DNA from: Amycolatopsis nalaikhensis
GTDB taxonomy: Bacteria > Actinomycetota > Actinomycetes > Mycobacteriales > Pseudonocardiaceae
NCBI RefSeq assembly: GCF_030264295.1
Contig: NZ_CP127173.1
Coordinates: 565,501 to 629,500, forward strand
DNA length: 64,000 nt
Reading direction: 5' to 3'
Part shown: piece by piece, positions 1 through 7,604 of the stretch
How positions within the stretch are numbered: the stretch's first letter is position 1
Layout of the letters: every line of letters begins with the position of its first letter
Made by a program: the position numbers and the translations under genes
Notes under the pieces: generated by a model
The model's input: only the letters and a program-made list of their open reading frames with translations
Database searches by the model: none
Told to the model about the DNA's origin: nothing

Positions 1-409
1 CGTGGAACCCCGCGAAGATGGGACGTTCGTACCCTTCCTCGACACGGGCGGCGTGGGCGTTCATCGCGACATCGAGCAGGCTGTTGCCGACGCCGAGCAC
101 GACGAGCGCGGCGACGAACACCGGCGCCGACCAGGCGAACGCCACCAGCGGCAGCCCGCCGCACAGCACGATCGCGCCCAGCACGACGGCCGCGCGGCTG
201 CCGATCCGGGTGAGCAGCGCCCCCGCGCCCAGCAGGGCCAGCACTGACCCGGCCGCGAGGCCGAACAGCCCGGTCGCCAGCTCCCCCGTGGTCAGTCCGA
301 GCTGCCCTTGCACCGCCGGTACGCGGGCCAGCCAGGTCGCGAACGCCGCCCCGCAGACCGCGAACACGACCGAGACCCCGAGCCGTGCGCGTTTCAGTTC
401 CCCCGTCAC
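1..409 (-). CDS. MFS transporter, N-terminal part (runs off window start)
   Basis: Reading the minus strand from a GTG at 409 gives an open frame to base 1, so only about 136 N-terminal residues are visible. The first segment is a hydrophobic helix containing VVFAVCGAAFATWLARVP, followed by further membrane helices rich in Leu, Ala and Gly. The stretch DVAMNAHAARVEEGYERP resembles the loop after TM4 of YbjJ-type major facilitator proteins. It is probably an inner-membrane permease; the substrate cannot be inferred. The start is uncertain because the GAGG just upstream is almost touching the GTG. Confidence 0.75.
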   Translation of the reverse strand, partial: MTGELKRARLGVSVVFAVCGAAFATWLARVPAVQGQLGLTTGELATGLFGLAAGSVLALLGAGALLTRIGSRAAVVLGAIVLCGGLPLVAFAWSAPVFVAALVVLGVGNSLLDVAMNAHAARVEEGYERPIFAGFH

Positions 410-431
410 CCCTCGGATTATCCTGATCTCC

Positions 432-719
432 GTGGCCAGCTGGGACGACGTCGGCCGGATCGCGCGCGGGCTGCCCGAGGTGGCCGAGGACGACCTCGAG
501 GCGCTCGGCGCGCGGGCGCTCAGCGCGCGGGCGCCCGCCGGGCCGATGCTGTGCGCCTACGTGCCGGACGTCGGCATCATGGACGCCCTGATCGCCGACG
601 ACCCCGTGTCGTTTTTCACGACACCGCACTTCCGGGGCTTCCCGGCGGTCGAGGCGTGGTTGTGCCGGGCGCCGAAGCTGCTGGCGAAAAATTGGCTCGA
701 AAAGCGACACAGCATGTAG
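432..719 (+). pseudogene. Decayed MmcQ/YjbR-family gene with internal deletions
   Basis: The 95-residue frame starts at GTG 432 and stays open, but only fragments of the MmcQ/YjbR fold (usually about 115-125 residues) are present. It opens with WDDVGRIARGLPEVAE, typical of the family N-terminus. It then jumps to DLEALGARA, losing the central strand that normally carries the Arg/Trp-rich segment. The motif DDPVSFFTTPHFRGFPAV is followed at once by EAWLCRAPKLLAKNWL, so a second block of about 17 residues is missing. Both deletions keep the frame. No clear ribosome-binding site precedes it. It lies divergent to the MFS gene. A functional mini-protein is possible, but decay is the simpler reading. 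Confidence 0.6.
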
Positions 720-785
720 AGAACGCGGGCCGGGCTCCGCCCTACTCGTGAGCGCGCCACCCGACGGCGCGGGAAGGAGCTGATC

Positions 786-1181
786 ATGCCGAGGTACATG
801 CTGCTGCAGAGCTACACCGGGGGCACCGCGTGCGACCTGCCGATGGGCGAATGGCCGCCGGAGGACATCCGGGCGCACATCGAGTTCCAGCGCGCGCTGG
901 ACGCCGAGCTGCGGGACAAGGGCGAGCTGGTCGACTCGCAGGGCCTGGCCGGACCGGACCTGGCGAAGACCGTCGTGTCCGACGGGCGGCGCAGCCCGGT
1001 CGTCACCGACGGGCCCTACCCCGAGGGCAAGGAGCTGCTGGCCGGTTACTGGCTCGTCGACGTCGAGAGCGAGGAACGCGCGCTGGAGATCGCGGCGCAG
1101 GCCTCGGCCGCGCCCGGGCCGGCCGGGGTGCCGATCCAGCAGCCGATCGAGGTCCGCCAGGTGATGAGCGCGCCGGCTTGA
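786..1181 (+). CDS. YCII/DGPF-domain protein paired with ECF sigma factor
   Basis: This 131-residue protein begins MPRYMLLQSY and contains VTDGPYPEGKELLAGYWLVDVES, the DGPF-type signature of the YCII-related ferredoxin-like fold. A GGAAGGAG sits seven bases before ATG 786. The stop TGA overlaps the ATG of the next gene by one base (TGATG), so the two are translationally coupled. DGPF proteins are known to be encoded beside ECF42 sigma factors, though their biochemical role is not established. Inference: it is a partner or target of that sigma factor. Confidence 0.9.
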   Translation: MPRYMLLQSYTGGTACDLPMGEWPPEDIRAHIEFQRALDAELRDKGELVDSQGLAGPDLAKTVVSDGRRSPVVTDGPYPEGKELLAGYWLVDVESEERALEIAAQASAAPGPAGVPIQQPIEVRQVMSAPA

Positions 1182-2428
1182 TGTCCGGGAACCGGCTCGA
1201 GGACCTGCTGCGCCCGCTCGCGCCGCAGGTCCTCGGGGTCGTCGCGCGGCGGTTCCGCGACTTCGACGCCGCGGAGGACGCCGTGCAGGACGCCCTGCTG
1301 GAGGCCGCGCGGGACTGGCCGTCCGGCGGCGTGCCGGACAACCCGCGCGGGTGGCTGGTCCAGGCCGCTTCGCACCGGCTGACCGACCGGCTCCGCAGCG
1401 ACCAGGCGCGCCGTCGCCGGGAGGAGGCCGCGGCGCGGGAGCCGGCGCCGTCGTGTGTCGCGGAAACCGACGACACCCTGGTGCTGCTGTTCCTGTGCGC
1501 GCACCCGGCGCTGACGCCCGCGTCGGCGATCGCGCTGACGCTGCGCGCGGTCGGTGGCCTGACCACGGCCGAGATCGCCGGGGCGTTCCTGGTCCCGGAG
1601 GCGACCATGGCGCAGCGGATCAGCCGGGCCAAGGCGCGGATCAAGGCGTCGGCCGTGCCGTTCCGGCTGCCCGAGCCCGGTGAGCGCGAGGCCCGGCTGC
1701 GGTCGGTGCTGCACGTGCTCTACCTCGTGTTCAACGAGGGCTACACGCGCAGCGCGGGCCCCGGCCTGCACCGCACCGCATTGTCCGCGGAAGCGACACG
1801 GCTGACGCGCCTGCTGCACCGGATGCTGCCGGACGACGGCGAGGTCGCCGGGCTGCTCGCCCTGATGCTGCTCACCGACGCACGGCGCCCGGCGCGGACC
1901 GGGCCGTCCGGTGAGCTGGTGCCGCTGGCCGAGCAGGACCGGACCAAGTGGGACCGCGCGCTGATCCGGGAGGGCGTCGCGCTGGTCACCGAAGCGCTCG
2001 CGCGCGGCGACGCCGGTGAGTACGTGCTGCAGGCCGCGATCGCCGCGGCGCACGATGTCGCGTTGCGTGTCGAAGACACCGACTGGGACCGGATCCTGCG
2101 GACGTACCGGCTGCTCGAGCGGATGACCGACAACCCCGTCGTGTCGCTCAACCGCGCGATCGCGACGGCGATGGTCCACGGGCCCGCCGCCGGGCTCGCC
2201 CTGCTGGCGACGCTCGACGACGGGCTGGCCGGCCACCACCGGCTCGACGCCGTCCGCGCGCACCTGCTGGCGCTGGCCGGGGACGCGGCCGCCGCTGTCG
2301 AGAATTACGACACGGCGGCCGCGCGGACCACCAACACCGCCGAACGGCAGTACCTGACGACCCGCGCGGCCCGGCTCCGGCAGGCCGCTCCAGCCCCAGG
2401 AGGCGGTCTTCGGGGCAGCCGATCATGA
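1181..2428 (+). CDS. ECF42-type RNA polymerase sigma factor with C-terminal extension
   Basis: This 415-residue protein has sigma region 2 near residues 10-75 (FRDFDAAEDAVQDALLEA, then PDNPRGWLVQAASHR). Sigma region 4 lies near 100-165 (ALTLRAVGGLTTAEIAGAFL, MAQRISRAKARIK). A roughly 240-residue C-terminal extension follows, with LYLVFNEGY, DRTKWDRALIREG and helical TPR-like repeats. That extension and the upstream DGPF gene are hallmarks of group ECF42. These factors lack a classical anti-sigma factor, and the C-terminal domain is thought to control activity. The ATG overlaps the upstream stop by one base. The last about 15 residues (PGGGLRGSRS) look like read-through. Confidence 0.92.
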   Translation: MSGNRLEDLLRPLAPQVLGVVARRFRDFDAAEDAVQDALLEAARDWPSGGVPDNPRGWLVQAASHRLTDRLRSDQARRRREEAAAREPAPSCVAETDDTLVLLFLCAHPALTPASAIALTLRAVGGLTTAEIAGAFLVPEATMAQRISRAKARIKASAVPFRLPEPGEREARLRSVLHVLYLVFNEGYTRSAGPGLHRTALSAEATRLTRLLHRMLPDDGEVAGLLALMLLTDARRPARTGPSGELVPLAEQDRTKWDRALIREGVALVTEALARGDAGEYVLQAAIAAAHDVALRVEDTDWDRILRTYRLLERMTDNPVVSLNRAIATAMVHGPAAGLALLATLDDGLAGHHRLDAVRAHLLALAGDAAAAVENYDTAAARTTNTAERQYLTTRAARLRQAAPAPGGGLRGSRS

Positions 2429-2464
2429 CCCCACGTCCGCCGTCGCGCGGCCTACCGTGGGCTG

Positions 2465-3241
2465 GTGCGCGCACTGAGCCACGAGCGGCTGGCCGAGGCA
2501 TTGGTCGCGGAAGCGACACGGTTCGGGACGGTGATCGCGGGCGCCGATCCGGAGCTGCGCGTCCCGACCTGTCCCGACTGGACCCTGCGTGACCTGACCT
2601 GCCATGTCGGGCTGGCCTACCACAAGTCGGCGGCGATCATCGCGAGCCGGCCGACCGGGTACGTGCCGTTCGAGGCCGTCACCGTCGACGACCCGCCGGG
2701 CTTCGGCGAACTCGGCGGCTGGCTCGTCGACGGCGCGCGGCGGCTGGTCGCCGCGGTGGCCGACGTCGGCGCCGAGACGCCGACGTCGACGTGGACGCCC
2801 GACCGCCGCGCCGGGTTCTGGACGCGGCGGCTGACGCAAGAGACCGTCGTCCACCGCGCGGACGCCGCCTTCGCGACCGGAACGCCGTACGAAGCCGACC
2901 CCGAGCTGGCCGCGGACGGGATCGCCGAGGGCCTCGACCTGGTCGTGGTCTTTTCCCGGCAAAACCACCCCGCGCTCGACCGGACGTCGCTGCGGGGCAC
3001 CGGCCAGACCCTGCTCTTCCACGCCACCGAGCCCGGGCGCCGCTGGCTCGCGCGGCGGACACCGTCGGCGGTCGAGGTGAGCGAGGCGCCCGCCGGGACC
3101 ACCGCCGACGTCGTCGTCGAAGGGCACGCCACCGACCTGCTCCTGGCCCTGACCGGCCGGATCGCGGCCGACGACCCCGCGTTGTCGATTTCCGGAGACG
3201 CCGGGTTGCTGCGGCACTGGCGGGAGCACACCCGCTTCTGA
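2465..3241 (+). CDS. Maleylpyruvate isomerase / mycothiol-dependent (DinB-like) family protein
   Basis: This 258-residue protein starts at GTG 2465. The N-terminal half is a DinB-like four-helix bundle: ELRVPTCPDWTLRDLTCHVG is the typical mycothiol-binding-domain opening, and TQETVVHRADA supplies the expected metal-binding His region. A C-terminal MDMPI-like domain follows (residues about 160-255, with ATDLLLALTGR). Such proteins catalyse mycothiol-dependent isomerisation or S-transfer, but the substrate of this one is unknown. It follows the sigma factor by 36 bases in the same direction and could be co-transcribed. Confidence 0.85.
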   Translation: MRALSHERLAEALVAEATRFGTVIAGADPELRVPTCPDWTLRDLTCHVGLAYHKSAAIIASRPTGYVPFEAVTVDDPPGFGELGGWLVDGARRLVAAVADVGAETPTSTWTPDRRAGFWTRRLTQETVVHRADAAFATGTPYEADPELAADGIAEGLDLVVVFSRQNHPALDRTSLRGTGQTLLFHATEPGRRWLARRTPSAVEVSEAPAGTTADVVVEGHATDLLLALTGRIAADDPALSISGDAGLLRHWREHTRF

Positions 3242-3258
3242 GACGGCACGGCTTGCCG

Positions 3259-3290
3259 TATAGTCGGTTCCGACTAATAGGGAGCGACTA
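3259..3290. promoter_or_regulatory. Putative PadR operator overlapping a -10 box
   Basis: A perfect inverted repeat TAGTCGG-TT-CCGACTA spans 3261-3276, fifteen bases before the GTG of the PadR gene. A -10-like TATAGT (3259-3264) overlaps its left arm. The half-site GCGACTA recurs at 3284-3290, abutting the start codon. PadR regulators commonly repress their own promoters through such palindromes, so autoregulation is the likely role. Confidence 0.6.
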
Positions 3291-3866
3291 GTGCCACCAC
3301 GCAAGATCCGCAACACGCTCGCGCTGGCTCTGCTGGGCCTGCTGCTGGAACGCCCGATGCACCCGTACGAGATGGCGTCCACGCTCCGCGAGCGCTCCAA
3401 GGACACGAGCTTCAAGATCAATCCCGGCTCGCTCTACGACACCGTGGAGTCGCTGGCGAAGCACCGCTGGATCGAGCCGGTCGAGACGGTCCGCGAAGGC
3501 AACCGGCCCGAGCGGACCGTCTACGCGCACACCGAGCTGGGCCGCCAGGAGTTCGTCGCCTGGCTCGACGAGCTGGTGCGCGTCCCGGTCGCGGAGTACC
3601 CGAAATTCGTCGCGGCCGTGAGCTACCTCGGCGCGCTCGGCCCGGAGCGCGCCGCCGACGCGCTGGAAGAACGCGCCCGCCACCTCGCCGAACGCATCGA
3701 AGGCGCCGACACGGCGTTGGCCGACACCGTCGGGAAGGGCGCGCCGCGGCTGTTCATGATCGAGGTCGAGTTCGTCCGGCACGCGTGGCAGGCCGAGCTC
3801 GACTGGGCCCGGGCCACCGCCGCCGAAATCCGCTCCGGCTCCCTGCCGTGGCCCGAACACTTCTGA
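3291..3866 (+). CDS. PadR-family transcriptional regulator
   Basis: This 191-residue protein starts at GTG 3291. The N-terminal winged helix contains LALLGLLLERPMHPYEMAST, INPGSLYDTVESLAKHRWIE and a wing with GNRPERTVYAHTELGRQEF, all typical of PadR. The C-terminal half (about 90-185) is the helical Vir_act_alpha_C dimerisation domain. It lies ten bases upstream of an FAD monooxygenase gene in the same direction. PadR repressors usually control efflux or detoxification genes in response to aromatic ligands, so the monooxygenase is the probable target. Confidence 0.92.
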   Translation: MPPRKIRNTLALALLGLLLERPMHPYEMASTLRERSKDTSFKINPGSLYDTVESLAKHRWIEPVETVREGNRPERTVYAHTELGRQEFVAWLDELVRVPVAEYPKFVAAVSYLGALGPERAADALEERARHLAERIEGADTALADTVGKGAPRLFMIEVEFVRHAWQAELDWARATAAEIRSGSLPWPEHF

Positions 3867-3876
3867 GGGGAAGACC

Positions 3877-5307
3877 GTGCTCGAAACCGAAGTCCTCGTC
3901 GCCGGGGCCGGCCCGGCCGGTCTGCTGGTCGCCGCGGAGCTCGCGCTGGCGGGCGTCCGCACCACGATCGTCGAGCGCCACGCGGAACGGCCGCCGTACT
4001 GCCGTGGGTTCAACCTCAACGCGCGTTCGCTGGACCTGCTGGCCCGCCGCGGCCTCGCCGAGGGTCTGGTCGCCGAAGGGCACCAGGTGCCGCACGCGCC
4101 CGCGACCGGGTTGCCCGGGCCGCTGCTGCTCGCCGGGACGTCGACCGATCACCCGTTCTCGCTGGGCATCCCGCAGACCCGCGTCGAAGAAGTCCTCGAA
4201 GCCCGGGCTCTCGAGCTGGGCGTCTCGATCCGGCGCGGCCACGAGCTGCGGTCCTTCACCCAGGACGATTCCGGCGTGACCGCGACAATCCACAATGGAC
4301 AGCAGATCCGGGCGCGGTACCTGGTGGGCTGCGACGGCGGGCGGAGCACGGTGCGCAAGCAGGCCGGGATCGGCTTCCCCGGCGTCGACGCGCGGTGGTT
4401 CGCGCTGCTCGGCGACGTCGAATGCGAGCTGCCGTACGGGGTTTCGGCCGGACCGGACGGCCGGACGCTGTTCGTCATCCCGCGGCCGGGCTACGTCCGG
4501 GTCGTCGTCCGGGAAGACGACCCGCCCGCCGACAAGTACGAGCCCGTCACGCTCGAGCGGCTCCAAGCGCAGGTCGACGCCGTGCTCGGCAGGCACGTCG
4601 AGCTGCGCGCGCCGCACTGGCTGACCCGCTTCGGCGACGCGGCGCGGCTGGCCGAGCGCTACCGCGACGGTCGCGTGCTGCTGGCGGGCGACGCGGCGCA
4701 CATCCACCCGCCCGCCGGGGCGATCGGCGTGAACGTCGCGCTCGACGACGCGTTCAACCTCGGCTGGAAGCTGGCGGCGACGGTCCGCGGGACGGCGCCG
4801 GACGGCCTGCTCGACACCTACCACGCCGAGCGGCACGCGGCGGGCGAGCGGATCCTGGCCAACACGCGCGCGCAGGTCGCGATCGAGGAGGCGGGCGACG
4901 AACCGCTGGCCGACCTGATGCGTCGCGTCGCCACGCACCCGGACGGCAACCGCGCGCTCGCCGAGATCATCACCGGACTGGACGCCCGGTACGAGCCGGA
5001 CGGGCACCCGTGGCTCGGCCGCCTCGCCCCCGACGTCCCGCTGACGGTCGCCGGGCGCGAGACGCACCTCGCCGCGTTGCTGCACGCCGGACGGCCGGTG
5101 CTGCTGGACCTGACGCCGTCGCGCTCGTTCGACGCGTGGTCGGCCGGGGTCGAGGTGGTCTCCGCGACCAGTCCGTCCACTTCGGACATCGGCGCGGTCC
5201 TGCTGCGACCCGACGGCCACGTCGCCTGGGTCACGACCGGCACGGACGACGACGGACTGGCGGCGGCACTGCACCGCTGGGTCGGCGACGTCCCGGTGCC
5301 GGTCTGA
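3877..5307 (+). CDS. FAD-dependent aromatic-ring monooxygenase (PheA/TfdB, RdmE-like)
   Basis: This 476-residue protein starts at GTG 3877 after GAGGGGAAG. The Rossmann motif GAGPAGLLVAAELALAGV (about 9-26), the DG motif VGCDGGRSTVRKQAGIGFPG and the GD motif VLLAGDAAHIHPP mark a class A flavoprotein hydroxylase using NAD(P)H. The usual GQGMN after HPP reads AIGVN here. A thioredoxin-like C-terminal domain is present in degenerate form (LLHAGRPVLLDLT). The family hydroxylates phenols, polyketides or antibiotics such as rifampicin and tetracycline. No biosynthetic cluster surrounds it, so a detoxification role under PadR control is the best guess. Confidence 0.9.
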   Translation: MLETEVLVAGAGPAGLLVAAELALAGVRTTIVERHAERPPYCRGFNLNARSLDLLARRGLAEGLVAEGHQVPHAPATGLPGPLLLAGTSTDHPFSLGIPQTRVEEVLEARALELGVSIRRGHELRSFTQDDSGVTATIHNGQQIRARYLVGCDGGRSTVRKQAGIGFPGVDARWFALLGDVECELPYGVSAGPDGRTLFVIPRPGYVRVVVREDDPPADKYEPVTLERLQAQVDAVLGRHVELRAPHWLTRFGDAARLAERYRDGRVLLAGDAAHIHPPAGAIGVNVALDDAFNLGWKLAATVRGTAPDGLLDTYHAERHAAGERILANTRAQVAIEEAGDEPLADLMRRVATHPDGNRALAEIITGLDARYEPDGHPWLGRLAPDVPLTVAGRETHLAALLHAGRPVLLDLTPSRSFDAWSAGVEVVSATSPSTSDIGAVLLRPDGHVAWVTTGTDDDGLAAALHRWVGDVPVPV

Positions 5308-5313
5308 GCGGGG

Positions 5314-5838
5314 TCAGCGCGGGCGGTCCAGCACCGCCCGCTGCTCGACCCGGCCGTCGAGGGTGAACTTGCTGTGCGGGATGAACCCGAGCTTCTCCAC
5401 CACCCGCGCCGAGGCCTTGTTCACCGGTTCGTACACCGCCAGCAGGGAATCCGCCCAGCCTGCCTCGAAGACCCGGTCGCGCACCGCCGACGTCGCCTCC
5501 GTCGCGTACCCGCGGCCCCAGCCGGACGGCGCGATCCACCAGCCCATCTCCACCGCCGGACGGCCGAGGCCCGACTCCGTCGCGTCGCGGCGGACCAGGG
5601 AAACCACACCGTCGAACGAGCCCGGCGCCGCGGACACCGCGAACCAGCCGAACCCGTGCGCGGCCCAGTGCTCCAGCGTCGCGCGATGCTTGGCCAAGGT
5701 GTACTCGCGGGTCCACGGCTCGCCGGTGCCGACGTAGCGGACCGTCTCCGGGAGCTGGGCCAGTGCGAACAAGTCGTCGAAGAAGTCTTCGGACCACGCG
5801 TGCAGCGTGAGGCGTTCCGTGGTGATCAGCACCGCCAT
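5314..5838 (-). CDS. GNAT-family N-acetyltransferase (RimJ/RimL type)
   Basis: This 174-residue protein starts at ATG 5838 (MAVLITTERLTLHAW). It shows the RimJ-like opening TERLTL, the acetyl-CoA loop SGWGRGYATEA, and the C-terminal NKASARVVEKLGF that closes the GNAT fold. It acetylates an amino group of an unidentified substrate. The start lies four bases after the stop of the GntR/TetR regulator, so the two probably form one transcript. It is convergent with the monooxygenase, with six bases between stops. Confidence 0.9.
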   Translation of the reverse strand: MAVLITTERLTLHAWSEDFFDDLFALAQLPETVRYVGTGEPWTREYTLAKHRATLEHWAAHGFGWFAVSAAPGSFDGVVSLVRRDATESGLGRPAVEMGWWIAPSGWGRGYATEATSAVRDRVFEAGWADSLLAVYEPVNKASARVVEKLGFIPHSKFTLDGRVEQRAVLDRPR

Positions 5839-5842
5839 CAGT

Positions 5843-6751
5843 TTAGGCGGGCGGCGGCTGTTCGCCGAGCAGGACACCGATGCCGTCGAGCAGGCGCCGC
5901 AGGCCGAACTCGAACGCCTCGTCGAGGCCGACGTCCTCGACGCCGGTCATCACCTCGGTGAGCACCGGGTACCGGCCCGATTCGAGGTACCCGGTGAGCA
6001 GCGCCATGTCGGCGGACAGCCGCTGGTCGCCCGAAATGCCGGTGTCCTGCTCGGCCTGCACCTCGAACGCGTTGCTCGCGGCGAGACCACCGACCCAGCC
6101 GTTGACCGTCATCACCACCTGCAGCTTCACCCGCCGCCGCAGGCCGGTGCCCGCCAGCGCGCGCAGCGACCAGTCGACCAGCCGCAGCCCCGCCGCCAGC
6201 ACCGGCGGCCGGACCAGGGAGTTCAGCAGGATCGGCGCGAGCCACGGGTGCGCGCGGTAGGCCCGCCACTGCGCGCGGGCGGCCAGCTCGAGCCGCGGCC
6301 GCCACGCCGCCGGGCCCGGTTCCGGCAGCTCGGCCGCCCCGAGCGCGACGTCGGCCATCAGCCGCAGCAGCTCGTCCTTGTCGGGCACGTGCCGGTACAA
6401 CGCCATCGGGCCGACGCCGAGTTCGGCGGCGAGGCGGCGCATCGACAGCGCGGCGAGGCCTTCGGCGTCGGCGAGCGCGATGGCCGCGCGGACCAGGGCG
6501 GCGCGGCCCAGCGGTGGCTTCGCGGGGGTCCGGTCGGCGACGACCGTGCCGCTGCCCGGCACCGCCCGCACCCAGCCCTGTTCGCCGAGCACGGAGAGCG
6601 CTTTCGCCGCGGTCGCCATCGCGACTCCCCATTCGCGCACCAGCGCGCGGGTGGACGGGACGCGGTCGCCGGGCCGCAGCTCGCCCGCGGTGATCCGGCG
6701 CCGGACGTCCGCGGCGATCCGCAGGTAGGGCGCGGGCTCGGCCACGAACAC
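5843..6751 (-). CDS. Hybrid transcription factor: GntR winged helix fused to TetR domain
   Basis: Residues 1-75 form a GntR winged helix (YLRIAADVRRRITAGELRPG, DRVPSTRALVREWGV, then GWVRAVPGSGTVV). Residues about 82-135 form a TetR helix-turn-helix (RAAIALADAEGLAALSMRRL, ELGVGPMALYRHVPDKDELL), followed by a TetR ligand-binding domain to residue 302. The protein therefore has two DNA-binding modules before one sensor domain, an arrangement seen in some actinobacteria. The GTG start at 6751 is chosen for length, and GTG 6745 is equally possible. Two CTAGAAC repeats lie just upstream. It precedes the acetyltransferase gene. Confidence 0.88.
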   Translation of the reverse strand: MFVAEPAPYLRIAADVRRRITAGELRPGDRVPSTRALVREWGVAMATAAKALSVLGEQGWVRAVPGSGTVVADRTPAKPPLGRAALVRAAIALADAEGLAALSMRRLAAELGVGPMALYRHVPDKDELLRLMADVALGAAELPEPGPAAWRPRLELAARAQWRAYRAHPWLAPILLNSLVRPPVLAAGLRLVDWSLRALAGTGLRRRVKLQVVMTVNGWVGGLAASNAFEVQAEQDTGISGDQRLSADMALLTGYLESGRYPVLTEVMTGVEDVGLDEAFEFGLRRLLDGIGVLLGEQPPPA

Positions 6752-6762
6752 CTCGATCCGTA

Positions 6763-6791
6763 CTAGAACACTTCCCCCGGAGACCTAGAAC
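6763..6791. promoter_or_regulatory. CTAGAAC direct repeats in GntR/TetR promoter
   Basis: The heptamer CTAGAAC occurs at 6763-6769 and again at 6785-6791, 22 bases apart, which is close to two helical turns. Both lie between the hybrid regulator and the divergent membrane-protein gene. Same-face direct repeats suit a factor carrying two DNA-binding domains. The regulatory role is inference. Confidence 0.4.
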
Positions 6792-6890
6792 GGTTTCAGG
6801 GTACTCCCCCATTGTCGTCACGCGGGATTGCCTGGTGATCACGCTGGTCCATACGGTGCCGATACAGCGTAAGAGAAACAGGGGGATCCG

Positions 6891-7601
6891 ATGACCACGA
6901 CCGAAACTCCGTCGAGCCCCGGCGAAACCCGGCGCGCGACGCCGTGGTGGCGCCGCCCGTGGATGTTCCCGCTCGGCCTGCTCGTCACGGTGTTCCTGGT
7001 GTACTCGCTGCCGCCCTACCTCGGGCTCGACCCGGCGCAATCGCGGATCCCCGCGACCGCCTCCTGGTACTACCCGGTCCTCGTGACACACATCGGGTTC
7101 GCGACGATCGCGATGGTCACCTGCGCGCTGCAGATCTGGCCGTGGCTGCGGCAGAAGCACCCGGTGGTGCACCGCCGCACCGGGCGCGTGTACGTCTTCG
7201 CGGGCGCCATCCCGGCGTCGATCGCCGGGTTCGCCATCGCGCTCGCCGCGCCGTTCGGCCCGGTCGGGGCCGTCTCGAACGTCCTGCTGGCGACGTTGTG
7301 GTTCGGCTGCACCGTGCAGGGCTACCGGATGGCGCGGGCGCGGCGGTTCGGCGACCACCGGCGGTGGATGATCCGCAGCTTCGCGCTCTGCATGTCGATC
7401 ATCAGCAACCGGGTCTGGGGTGTGGTGTGCGCGCTCGTGTTCGCGCCGCAGCTGGACACGACGTTCGGCGGCAGCGAGGTCGCGATGGGCCAGGCGATCG
7501 CCGGGATCACGACGTGGGCGGGCTGGGTGGTGCCACTGCTGGTCGCCCAGTGGTGGCTGGAGCGCGGCCGGGGACGGCGGCGCGCGACGTCCCCGGCCTG
7601 A
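6891..7601 (+). CDS. DUF2306 multi-pass membrane protein
   Basis: This 236-residue protein starts at ATG 6891 after GGGGGATCC. It carries an Arg/Trp-rich cytoplasmic N-terminus and about six membrane helices (FPLGLLVTVFLVYSLP, VLVTHIGFATIAMVTCALQI, and others to residue 225). The HRRTGRVYVFAGAIPA loop and the GDHRRWMIRSFALCMS segment, with conserved His/Arg, are typical of DUF2306 proteins. These resemble cytochrome-b561-like bundles but have no assigned function. It diverges from the hybrid regulator and may be a target of it. Confidence 0.85.
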   Translation: MTTTETPSSPGETRRATPWWRRPWMFPLGLLVTVFLVYSLPPYLGLDPAQSRIPATASWYYPVLVTHIGFATIAMVTCALQIWPWLRQKHPVVHRRTGRVYVFAGAIPASIAGFAIALAAPFGPVGAVSNVLLATLWFGCTVQGYRMARARRFGDHRRWMIRSFALCMSIISNRVWGVVCALVFAPQLDTTFGGSEVAMGQAIAGITTWAGWVVPLLVAQWWLERGRGRRRATSPA

Positions 7602-7604
7602 GCC

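Noticed and set aside
3754..5274. 506-residue open frame antisense to the FAD monooxygenase
   Set aside because: Arg/Val/Asp/Gln-biased translation without domains; a shadow of third-position GC in the real gene.
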